A DNA stretch of 64,000 bases from Linum tenue (Eukaryota; Streptophyta; Magnoliopsida; Malpighiales; Linaceae), in NCBI GenBank assembly GCA_946122785.1, contig CAMGYJ010000011.1:42434513-42498512 (forward strand), written 5' to 3'. The translations under genes and the position numbers were made by a program. Under the pieces are notes generated by a model. It worked only from the letters and a program-made list of their open reading frames with translations, searched no databases and had not been told where the DNA came from. This document shows, piece after piece, positions 1 through 9,287 of the stretch. Within the stretch, counting starts at the first letter, position 1; each line of letters starts with the position of its first letter.

Positions 1-1
1 G

Positions 2-901
2 GATGACTTCTCGACTTTTGGTACTAGCTTTGAACATTGCTTGGCTAACTTGTCTAGAGTTTTGCAGAGATGTGAAGAGACTAATCTATTCTTGAACTGG
101 GAAAAATGTCACTTCATGGTGACAGAAGGTGTAGTGCTTGGTCATCGAATTTCGGCGAGGGGGATAGAAGTTGATAAAGCTAAGATTGAAATCATTGAGA
201 AACTTCCCACTCCCAGCACAATAAAAGGAATTAGAAGTTTTCTAGGTCATGCCTGTTTTTACCGAAGATTTATTAAAGACTTCTCAAAGATCACCAAGCC
301 TTTATGTGATTTGTTGGCCAAAGATACTGTGTTTAACTTCTCTGATGAGTGTTTGTATGCCTTCAATCGAATTAAGAAGGAGTTAACCTCTGCTCCTATT
401 ATCACTGCACCTGACTGGACTTTGCCATTTGAAATTATGTGCGATGCTAGCGACTATGCAGTCGGGGCAGTTTTGGGCCAGAGGAAGGAAGGTAAGTTGC
501 ATGCTGTGTACTATGCAAGTAAGATTCTAAATGATGCACAATTGAACTATTCCACTACTGAGAAAGAACTGCTTGCTGTGGTGTTTGCTTTTGATAAATT
601 TCGATCTTATTTGATGGGATCGAAAACAGTTGTGTACACTGACCAAGCAGATATAAGGCACATTCTTTCAAAGAAGGAGGCCAAGCCGATATTGCTTCGT
701 TGGGTTCTTCTTTTCCAGGAATTCAACGTTGAAATTCGAGACAAGAAAGGTTCGGGTAATCTGGTAGCCTATCACCTTTCTAGACTTGAGCTTGAGGCAA
801 TTCCTAAGGACAAGGTTGAGATCAATGAGTCTTTTCCAGACGAGCAGCTTTATGCTCTCCTTGTCCAACAAGCTCCCTGGTATGCAGACCTTGCGAACTA
901 A
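2..901 (+). pseudogene. Gypsy reverse transcriptase (C-terminal half) and RNase H, broken
   Basis: The translation starts at the RT catalytic motif ([10 protein letters not shown]) and shows the gypsy RT tail ([32 protein letters not shown]), then the RNase H domain used by gypsy elements ([43 protein letters not shown]). This enzyme copies element RNA into DNA and degrades the RNA strand. The last RNase H acidic residue, expected in a VADHLSRL-type motif, reads VAYHLSRL, so a catalytic Asp is replaced by Tyr. A TAA at 899-901 ends the frame, and the same frame continues at once into integrase, so it is a nonsense mutation, not a natural gene end. Confidence 0.9.
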
Positions 902-2118
902 CTCGCCACAGGTAAGCTCCCTGATTTGTCTTATCAACAGCGCAAGAAGTTGATTACTATTGCCAAGAACTATATATGGGAAGACCCCTTCCTGTATAAG
1001 CATTGTGCTGATACCATGGTAAGACGATGTGTCCCTGAGTGTGAGGTAAAGTCGGTGCTAAATTTCTGTCATAGTATGGCCGCTGGAGGTCACTTTGGAC
1101 TTCATAGGACAGCAGCAAAGGTGTTACAATCTGGATTTTATTGGCCTTCTCTATTTCGAGATGCCCGTGATTTTGTTGCTCAATGTGATAGGTGCCAAAG
1201 AATAGGGAACATATATGCAAGGATGGAGATGCCGCAAACCTCGATTTTGGAGGTAGAGATGTTTGATGTATGGGGAGTGGATTTCATGGGGCCATTCCCA
1301 CCGTCTTTCAACAACAAATATATCTTAGTTGCAGTCGACTATGTATCCAAGTGGGTGGAGGTAGTGGCGTTGCCCACCAATGACTCAAAGACGGTGGTGA
1401 ATTTCTTAAGGAAGAATGTGTTCACCAGATTCGGAGTCCCTCGAGTTCTCATCAGTGACGAGGGTACACACTTCATGGGAAAGGAGTTGAACACGTTGTT
1501 GGCCAGATATGGGGTTAAGCATCGAGTGGCTATACCCTATCATCTACAAACCAGCGGGCAAGTGGAAGTTTCCAACAGAGAACTGAAACACATTCTGGAG
1601 ACGACAGTGACTTCAACAAGGAAAGATTAGGCAAGGAAGTTAGATGATGCACTCTGGGCATACCAGACTGCTTTCAAGACGCCTTTAGGCATGTCTCCGT
1701 ACAGATTGGTGTTTGGAAGCATAAGGCGTATTGGGCTATCAAGAAGCAGAACTTTGATCTAAAAACTGCTGGAGAGAAGCGCCTGTTGCAACTGAATGAG
1801 CTCGACGAGATTAGGCTTAATGCCTATGAAAATGGCCGGACTTATAAGGAGAAAACCAAGAAGTGGCACGATCACTACATATTGAGAAGGGAATTCAAGG
1901 TGGGAGAGAAGATATTACTTTTCAACTCACGCCTTAAACTTTTCCCTGGAAAATTGAAGTCAAGGTGGTCCGAACCATTTACGGTGACCAAAGTGTACCC
2001 ACATGGTGCAATCAAGATTCTTGGTGATTAAGGGGCATTAAAGGTGAATGGTCAGAGGCTCAAGCACTATATTGATGGGGTTTCCGTCCTGGAAATCTCA
2101 ACATATCATCTGGAATGA
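902..2118 (+). pseudogene. Gypsy integrase, broken
   Basis: Integrase inserts the element cDNA into host DNA. The zinc-binding H2C2 region is visible ([20 protein letters not shown], then CDRCQRIGN), followed by the core with the first Asp in [13 protein letters not shown], the second in [14 protein letters not shown] and the Glu in [15 protein letters not shown]. The C-terminal tail lies at 1786-2118 ([20 protein letters not shown], then VNGQRLKHYI). There is a TAG at 1628-1630, a short deletion or frameshift near 1710-1750 where the conserved link between core and tail is shortened, and a TAA at 2029-2031. The piece is homologous to Athila integrases but cannot be translated as one protein. 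Confidence 0.9.
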
Positions 2119-2738
2119 GCTAGTTTACGTCAAGCTAGCGACGAAAAACAAGCACGTCTTGGGAGGCAACCCAAGGTGAGTTTTTCTTTCAATTTTTTTT
2201 ATTTTTTTGTTTTAAGGTGTGTCTAGAGGCTCCCCGCCAAATTTCAGCTCCAAAAGCCTTGAGGAAGGTATTATTTGGTGTTTTGTAGGTACACGGGCAA
2301 GCTGCTTTTTGCACAGGGAGGCTGCAAAATTAGCACAAGCAAACTGCAATTGGGAAGAGGAGCGAATTTCTGAAAAAGGGGAAAAAGAAGCGAGGTGCAT
2401 CGCGAATAGCCGAGGGCGATTTGGATTTTGGCGACAGCAGCTCGGCAGTGACATCTCCCAAGGCGACGTGAGCTTGGAACAAAAACATGTGACATAGTAA
2501 CTTATCGAAGCGACAGTGGATTAAAAAAGGTGCTATACGGTCTTAAATAGGATATCGATCTTCAGGCTAAATAATTAAGTCATTGAGCTACGACAGTAGG
2601 ATTTGAATTAATTGTTTAGTACGTAGTAATTCCCGACAGGGATAACTAGCACATTCGTGATATCCTGGCTGTAGAGAGTTGGATTAAACTGATTGGAATA
2701 TGTGAATTAATTTGGATATGATAGGTAGTAATTCCCAG
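2119..2738 (+). other. Post-pol spacer of Athila-1
   Basis: Just after integrase stands gggaggcaacccaagg (about 2160), a phrase also found after the protease ORF of Athila-2 (24673-24700, minus strand). It is a landmark of the pol end in this lineage. The rest has an open frame of 92 codons (2219-2497, +) with no motif I recognise. I see no promoter or RNA gene. Confidence 0.4.
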
Positions 2739-2966
2739 TGTTTCTCCCAAAGCTTCTCCAATTGATTTAAACCCAACAAGTTTACTTTGCTTAATTAGTT
2801 TAATTATTTTGCTATTAGTTAATAATTTTGTCAACCAAATCATTTTCCACCTATAGTTTGCTCCACAGAATTGATATAATTTAAGGTTGTACCAGTCCCT
2901 GAGAGACGATACCCGGACTTTCCGGTTTACTACGAGATAGGAAATTGGCAAATACGCTTTTCTTAA
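2739..2966 (+). repeat. LTR 3'-end fragment lying between pol and env-like ORF
   Basis: This stretch aligns by eye over its whole length with the last 230 bases of the 3' LTR at 7107-7330, same orientation. Both carry agtccctgagagacgata, tttactacgagataggaa and a run around tttactttgcttaattag. It stops at the word cgctttt, a few bases before the LTR terminus. No tRNA primer site follows, so it is not a working 5' LTR. It is either the remnant of a second copy or a product of recombination. Confidence 0.75.
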
Positions 2967-3352
2967 AAAAAAAAAACTTAAAAAACGGGACGACAGCGTT
3001 TTCTCTAAAAAAAAAAGCTAAAAGAAAACAATCGGGGTCGGGCTGATCGCCCTCCCCCTTCCTCCTCTCCTTCTTCCTTCTTCCTCCGACTCCTCACCAG
3101 CAGCGGCCCATCACAGCCGCCACCTCCACCCAGCGCAGCCGCCGTCGCGTGAAGCATTCGCCGCCTCGCCCCTCCGCTTCTGCTCGGCGCCGCCCGCGTC
3201 GCAACGCCCCCCCAACTTTCCCCCAACAGCGCGCGAGCAGGAGCAGCAGCAGCAACCGGCGGCGTGCCCTCGCCCCCTCTCGCCTGAGGTCGTCGCTGGC
3301 GTCAAAGACCCCCTCCGACCCTCCACCGCCTACAATCCCCCCTTCTCCCCAG
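2967..3352 (+). other. GC-rich leader exon upstream of env-like ORF
   Basis: After an A-rich stretch, 3030-3350 is strongly C-rich (Pro/Ser/Arg/Ala codons in every frame) and ends with tctccccag/gtttgg, a plausible 5' splice site at 3352/3353. No long reading frame here resembles a known protein, so I read it as an untranslated leader or captured fragment. The same arrangement, a GC-rich block ending in tctccag/gtttga, precedes the env-like ORF of Athila-2. Confidence 0.45.
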
Positions 3353-3754
3353 GTTTGGTTTGCAAAACCTAGCAATTGAGGATTCAAGAACATAAAAAAA
3401 TTAGGGTTCTTCAAATTAGGGATTCTGCCTAATTTCGAATTAAGGTGAAATTGGAGGGTATTGATTGATTGATTGGTCCAATTGAAGTGCAATTACTGTC
3501 TAGAAGGAGATTTGAAGAAGATTTTATGGGTGAATGAGATGAATTCAACATTGTAGTAGACTTTGTGGGATTTGATTGGAATTTGCAGCTTGAGGATTGG
3601 TTCATTTGAGGTTCCAGACTTGGGGATTTTCTAATTGTGGTGGCATTGAACTGGAATTTGAGGAGAAGAGTACAGATTTGTGCAAATTTGGTGATTCAAG
3701 CAGAGTGAAGTCTTAAGAAGGTTGTGTTTTCCCAGTTTGCACTCTTGGTTGCAG
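3353..3754 (+). other. Predicted intron before the env-like ORF
   Basis: The donor is ccag/gtttgg at 3352/3353. The acceptor is ttggttgcag at 3745-3754, two bases before the ATG at 3757. The interval is 402 bases, AT-rich, with stops in all frames. The placement matches the 497-base candidate intron of Athila-2 (23378-23874, minus). Splicing is inferred from sequence only. Confidence 0.55.
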
Positions 3755-3756
3755 AT

Positions 3757-5025
3757 ATGGGACGTCGAAGATATATCCCTCCACCTCGGCAGTTCAAAGG
3801 AACAGATCAAAGTGAAGATGTGAAGATTATTTACCGTTCGTGGATGATTGAAGACAGCCACAAGGTGACCGATAAAGACAGCCCAATTCCAGAAGTTCCT
3901 CCACGATTTCAAGCGGCCATCATGCCAGCTAGGTTTCACAGGGTGATCACCGGCCAGGTTGGACCCACGATGCGGTCCCGGACTATTGAGATGACTTCTC
4001 CAGCTCCATCTCCATCACAGCAGCCTGCTCAAATACCTACTGAAGAACCTCCACTCCCAGATTCAACACCAGTTGTATCACCTGAGAGCAGGCCAGCAAA
4101 GAGGACTCGTCTCCAGCAACCGAGCTCATCTTCACGACCACAGAAGCCTTCTTCTTCAGCACCTGCACCATCCACGACACTACGTCGTACTATCTTAGTT
4201 ACAAGCAAGAAGAAGGCTAGTTCTTCTCCTCCAAAGGACGTCTCTACGACGTTCGGTCAACCTGTCCAGCTCCAGCAACATAAAGAGGAATATGCAGATC
4301 TGACGAAACGAGAGGTCATCCCTTCTCAGTTCATGGACTATGAAGCATTGCAGAAGACCGAGCGGGCTAAGGAGTTGATGACATATTTCCGCAGGATGAA
4401 TTGGGCAAGATTTCCGGAGCTGCACTTCCCCACCTATCCACACCTCACAAGAGCATTCTTGGCCACATACAGCTTCGAGGATAGTGGGGTTGAGAGCAAG
4501 CTTCAGAGTACTTTGGTCAGGAAAACCAAGTCCCTCACTTTGAGCCAAGTGAACCGAGCACTTCACTTCGATGGTGCAGCAGATGCAATTCCTTATGAAG
4601 CACAGGTTTGGGAGAGTTTTGGAAGACAATTGTGGCAAATGGAAAGGAGGATGTCGTGGTGAATATCTATCCATTGCCAAATACAAGGAGTGGGAGATTA
4701 AGGTCAATCAGAAAAGGGCAGCAAAGGCTAATAGAGAAACTTCTGCTTCAGCATCATCTCCTGCACCATCGGTAACAACTCCGACAACACCTCCAGCTCC
4801 TACACCCGCACTTCGGGGTGCTTGTTCATCATCCGCAGCAGCAGGACACTCTGCCACGAGTGTCAGCCAGGGCCAACAGTCACATTCACCTCCAGTCCGC
4901 ATCCAGGAGATACTCCACCAGTTGTACCAGCTTCACCATCATCTGAAGACGATGTCAGAGCCAGAATAGCTATCTTGGAAGCCAGAGACGCAGAGAAAGA
5001 TAAGAAGATCAAGGAGCTAAACTAG
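3757..5025 (+). pseudogene. Athila env-like ORF (plant-transposon ORF-1 type), broken
   Basis: This is the extra ORF that Athila elements carry between pol and the 3' LTR; its function is not established, and it is called env-like only by position. The start ATG at 3757 follows a canonical 3' splice site. The product begins MGRRRYIPPPRQF, has a Pro/Ser-rich stretch (residues about 90-160), then the conserved part (YEALQKTERAKELMTYFRRM, ELHFPTYPHLTRAFLATYSF, KSLTLSQVNRALHFDG). The frame stops at 4662. The neighbouring frame stays open over 4571-4969, and the first frame reopens at 4822-5025 with a charged, coiled-coil-like end (DDVRARIAILEARDAEKDKK). At least two frameshifts are therefore present. 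Confidence 0.7.
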
Positions 5026-6631
5026 CGTCTAGATGAGAGGCTCGACACTTCTTCATCGACCCCTCCTTCATAGGAACTTGTCCCGAGGTTCTTTTTTCTT
5101 TTCTTTTCTTCTTTTCTTTGTGAATACTTCTGATGATGGTCTGTAATAATGTTAGTTAGGTGAACCTGTTGGTGTCGTGTGTAGTTGTAGACATTATGGA
5201 CAATGTCCATCCTGAGTGTGGGGTGGATGGTCTGTGTTCTTGTCGTGTTTTATGTTTAGGTGTCAAGTCTTACTTGTCCACAGTGCCTCGTCATGTGTAT
5301 ATCATTAAAAAAAAAGAAAAAAAAATTTGCCATTAGGTTGAGCACAGCCAAACTGCATGCAGTTTGCCTGTGCAAAAAGCAGTATGCCTGTGCAAAGCTA
5401 ATGGCCAAAAAACACAAAAAAAATCAGAAAATTAAAAACAAAACCTTGTGCTCTTGTGGTAACATGATGTAAATCACTGTGATGCGTGTGAAATGAGTTT
5501 GTGCTTGAATGAAATCATCGAAATCACCCCACTAGTGTTGAATTGCATAGTTCTTCACAATGAGCTTTATGTTTTGACTGACTTGATATGCTTTGAATGA
5601 GCAAACTCTTTTAGCAACATTCTCTTTTCTGAGGATAGTGTAATGACTTTTGGTGAATTAGTTAGGTGGAGAACATTGACCATTCGACATGTTTGGATAC
5701 CGTGCTTACTTGCATCAATTCTGAGCTTTTGATTTTGCAATGAGTCTCTCTGTTTTGAATGTTTTATGATGGGGTGAACTGTATCTTTATAAAAGAAAAC
5801 ACTACCTGACAAGTAAAAGATAAGAAAGTTGCCATAACAATTAAAGTGTGGGTAAAAATGTCAAAATCATGTGAGGCAATCACTCATTGCACATGGGGAT
5901 TAGGAAAGATTCAATTGAGAATCGTTTCGCGACCGTACGATGTTGCTTATCAAGTACGATCCCCAGTTGAGTGAAGTGCCATTAGAGGATGTGCAATGAC
6001 CCTCCACACGGACCGAGGAAAAGGAGTTAAAAGAAGCCCTTATGCGAGTGCTAAGAAGCAGAAATTGCTCTTGCTCGGTCACCGGTAGTAAGAAACAAAT
6101 CCCACTTGTACTAAATACGACCACTCGGCAAGCAAAAGCAGAAAGAGAGAAAGCCTCTCCTTGTCATAAAAGGTAGTGATGTGCTTAAAGTTAAAATCAT
6201 GTTTGCGAAAGGCTTCCCCCATTAGTTTTTGAGACTCATGCTTTGTTAATTGCTTATGATTGGTGTGAGTAAGCCAGATAGACTCACGAGATATGCACCT
6301 CACTGATGTGGTTAGATTCTCCTAATAATTGTTGCACCATAAGTTGTTAACCACCCACTACCGACGATCGAAATTGATTGTTGCTATTTGAGTTTTTTGT
6401 GGATTGGAGTCAGTCAATGTTAAAGGGTTGCAAAGATCTTGAGTGTGGGGTGAAAGGTATGACCATTAGAGCACAACTTGTCCTTTGAAAAAGAAATTAC
6501 TGATTACAACAAGAGTACAATGAAAATTTTGTTTTGTGTCGAGTGTTTGGTTGGTGAGTCTGTGTGTGTCATTGTTATGGTTGGTTTTGTGTTTGTGTCC
6601 TTTGAGTCGTTGCTTAGGGACAAGCAACAAT
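5026..6631 (+). other. 3' untranslated stretch of Athila-1
   Basis: No convincing gene is present. The stretch holds two extra copies of the PPT word tgagtgtggggt (5213-5224 and 6441-6452) besides the one next to the LTR. Near 5330-5410 the phrase gcctgtgcaaa recurs as a short local repeat. The small open frames look random. Confidence 0.5.
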
Positions 6632-6645
6632 TGAGTGTGGGGTTG
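6611..6645 (+). promoter_or_regulatory. Hairpin plus polypurine tract of Athila-1
   Basis: The words gttgctt / agggac / aagcaac (about 6609-6628) form a 7-bp stem. Next comes ttgagtgtgggg (6631-6642), the purine-rich primer for plus-strand DNA synthesis, directly before the LTR. Athila-2 has the same hairpin and PPT order at 20115-20156 on the minus strand. Confidence 0.65.
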
Positions 6646-7339
6646 TGATAATCGGCTTTAACATATTAAATTCTTGAGCTTTACGTGACCATCCTGTGAT
6701 ATGTTTAAGTCGATTAGTGCTATTATCGGGAGAATTAACCCATGAATGGTTGAAAAGCCATTACCATCATGTGCAATTGTTTTGATGTTTTAGGTGAAAT
6801 AAAAAGAGAGAAAATGACAGCACATGTGGACTTCCGAAGCAGTTGATGGACACGGGATTGGACTTGTAATTGGTTGAGAGATGTACTGAGGAGCAGCGGA
6901 ATTATTGTGGACAAGGGAATTCTTGGAATTGGACACAAGGATTGAAGGAAGAGAGGTTTTTGGTGGGTCGAAGGAAATGCTCTGAGGAAAAGAGGTGGGC
7001 CTGGTTAATTGGGCTAGGGGAGAATTGGAGCGGGGGATGAGATACGGTGACATATTGGATTAAGGATATTTTTGGACGAAAAAAATTGACCACACTATTG
7101 AGTCTCGATGTTTCTCCCAGAGCTTTCTCCCATTGAATTTCTCCCGACTAGTTTACTTTGCTTAATTAGTTTAATTATTTTGCTAGTAGTTAATAATCTC
7201 ATCAATCAAACCATTTTCACTTGTAGTTTGCTCCGCAGAGTTAATAAATTATAAGGTTGTCCCAGTCCCTGAGAGACGATACCCGGACTTCCGGTTTACT
7301 ACGAGATAGGAAATTGGCATATACGCTTTTGCCCTATCA
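6646..7339 (+). repeat. 3' LTR of Athila-1 (694 bp)
   Basis: It begins tgataatcgg right after the PPT and ends ccctatca, so the ends form the inverted pair tgata/tatca. The last 230 bases recur at 2739-2966. The bases after the LTR (atgat) would be the target duplication, but its partner lies outside the window. Confidence 0.75.
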
Positions 7340-8225
7340 ATGATGAAGAATTATCATGGTACATGACGTATTCAAAGAAGATGATGTCACGGCTGATCCG
7401 AAGACGGCGTTGAATAGGATCATAACATAGAAAACCTTTGTGGCGATCACTATAGCCAACAAAAAAACACGTCGCAGTCTTAGAACTCAGCTTATGTCGT
7501 TCCCGAGGAGTCAACAGCACAAGACACATGCAACGAAACACCAGTAGCTGAGAATAATCCGGTTGCTTGGAATATAACAAGAAGAAAGGAGACCGGTTCT
7601 GTAAGACTAGGGTAATTTGGCGATTAATTACGTGAATGACAGTATGAATCGCCTCAACCCAGAAATGAGGAGGTACCTGAGAATGGATGAGAATAGCCCG
7701 TGCTAGTTCCAAGACATGTCGATTCTTCCTCTCAACTACACCGTTTTGCTGGGAAACGCCAGGACATGATTGTTGGGATAAGATGCCCTCGGACCGAAAA
7801 AATAATGGAGAGGAGAAGAGTAAACTCCCCCCAGGATCGGAACGAAACACCTTAATAGTTTTAGAGAACTGAGTCTGAATCATGCGGATAAAGTCCTGTG
7901 CAATGGTGGCCAATTCCGACTTACGACGGAGACAATATACCCATGTATAGCGAGTCGCGTGATCAATAAAGAGTGCAAAATAGCGATAACCCAACCGAGA
8001 CGTAATCGGAGAGGGTCCCCAAAAATCACTATGCACAAGCTGGAAAGGTTTGGTAATCTCACTAGAGCTAGAATGAAATGGCAATTGGGCCATTTTTGCC
8101 GCAACACAACTGAGACAACGAGGTGATGGAATCAAAGAAGTATCCAGCTTATCAGGAAGCAAATTATTCTTAAACATGTCCCGCAACCGTAATGTGTGAG
8201 GGTGGCCTAACCGGGAATGCCACAA
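7340..8225 (-). pseudogene. copia-A integrase
   Basis: The minus-strand frame starts in the pre-integrase zinc region (MWHSRLGHPHTLRLRDMF, then CLSCVAAKMAQLPF). It continues into the core: first Asp in HSDFWGPSPI, second in FRSDPGGSLLF and Glu in [20 protein letters not shown]. The usual C-terminal motif is seen (FFVGYSDRHKGFLCYDPI). The frame runs out into the Athila-1 LTR at 7339. In copia elements this domain precedes RT, which is missing here. Confidence 0.85.
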
Positions 8226-8921
8226 AGCCCAAATATTATCCGAACAAGTAATAGAAAAAGAAGATCCAGATGATGCTAAAGGAAAAGCAAAAGTTTGATT
8301 TGCAACATGACAACCCTCAAGACTCGCATCCTTGTCCGACTTGTCCGAAGAACCATCGATCCTAGCCTTCCTAGGCGATGCATGCTACCCAACACGAGAC
8401 ACCAAGGAGGTTTCACCCGAGACATCGACCACGGAAGGAGCAAGATGATGAAGCTGATATAAACGGCCCTGCTTACTCCCTTGGCCCAAGACCATCCCTG
8501 TCTTCGGGTCCTACACAAGACACTCATGACCATCAAAGACAATTCGATATCCCTGTTCCGCCAATTGAACAAAGCTAACCAGGTTTGGAACCAACTTCGG
8601 ACCATAGAGAGCATCAGTCAGTGATAAACGAGATCCATGTAGAGTGCCAATTCCATGAACATGAAGAGGAGTGTCGTCGGCAACTTGAAGAGACATATGA
8701 GGAACAGGACGTAAATGAGAAAACAAGTGGCGGAGATGAGTCATATGATTGAACGCGGCAGAATCCAAGAGCCACTTGGAATTACCTGGATTGGGAGCAG
8801 CAGGAAAAGCGGCGTTCAACGCCGTAAGGAGGACACGCTGAAGAGCCTATTGAAGCAACGCATCCAAAGCTTCAGAAGTGATCCCGAGGAGAGGAGGAGT
8901 CCGGGCAGCAAGTACAGTAGG
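8226..8921 (-). pseudogene. copia-A protease and end of gag
   Basis: The frame at 8819-8511 carries the aspartic protease signature KWLLDSAAFNHMTHL, with DSA in place of the common DTG/DSG triad, and the continuation GTLHGSRLSLTDALYGPKLV. It is in the same frame as the integrase at 8225 but separated by stop codons. The stretch 8921-8820 encodes the gag-protease link (EALDALLQ followed by a stop). The protease would cut the polyprotein. Confidence 0.75.
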
Positions 8922-8926
8922 AGGTG

Positions 8927-9287
8927 TGAAAACTTCCTTAGGAAGGTTTGTAAGAAAAAGTAAAGGAGGAAGAAGAAATGGGGAATCCTCAGCTGTTCTC
9001 ATCGCTGGGTTTCTGTATTTAAAGGAGTTCAGGATTTACTGTTTACACAACGGTAAAGCTGACGTGGCGAGCCGCCATTTGTCTAACATAAAACTACCTC
9101 CACTACATTAAACGACAGCGTACTAAAAATGAAAGATAGAAACATAAACGAAACGTTTTTCCTTCTTCTTCTTCGAAACTTCCTCAGCTCCAGAGTTCTT
9201 CAAGTTCATCGAGCTTCTCCTTTCCTTTAGTGTTCTGGGCAGCTTGTTCTTGAGCATTCAGATCAAGCAATCCCTTGCATCTTGTCA
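8927..9287 (-). repeat. copia-B 3' LTR
   Basis: On the plus strand it reads tgaaaacttcc...cttgtca, so on the element strand it begins TGACAAG and ends TTTTCA, the TG/CA ends of an LTR. It is 361 bp and identical to 13984-14344 as far as I can read. Confidence 0.95.

Larger units (their letters stand above)
1..7339 (+). mobile_element. Athila-1: 3' part of an Athila-type Ty3/gypsy retrotransposon
   Basis: The element enters the window inside reverse transcriptase (the catalytic Asp-Asp is encoded at bases 2-7) and runs through RNase H, integrase, an env-like ORF and a long 3' untranslated stretch to a PPT and a 3' LTR ending at 7339. The domain order RT-RNase H-integrase is that of Ty3/gypsy. 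A large ORF after pol, preceded by the words gggaggcaaccc (2160), is the Athila plan. The coding parts are broken by stops and frameshifts, so this copy is dead. Its 3' edge joins copia-A directly at 7339/7340, which suggests it inserted into copia-A and that the rest of copia-A lies left of the window. That order is inferred; the left target duplication is not visible. Confidence 0.85.

Noticed and set aside
3005..3492. Several overlapping Arg/Ala/Gly-rich frames on both strands
   Set aside because: They arise from the C-rich block; composition-driven and without motifs.
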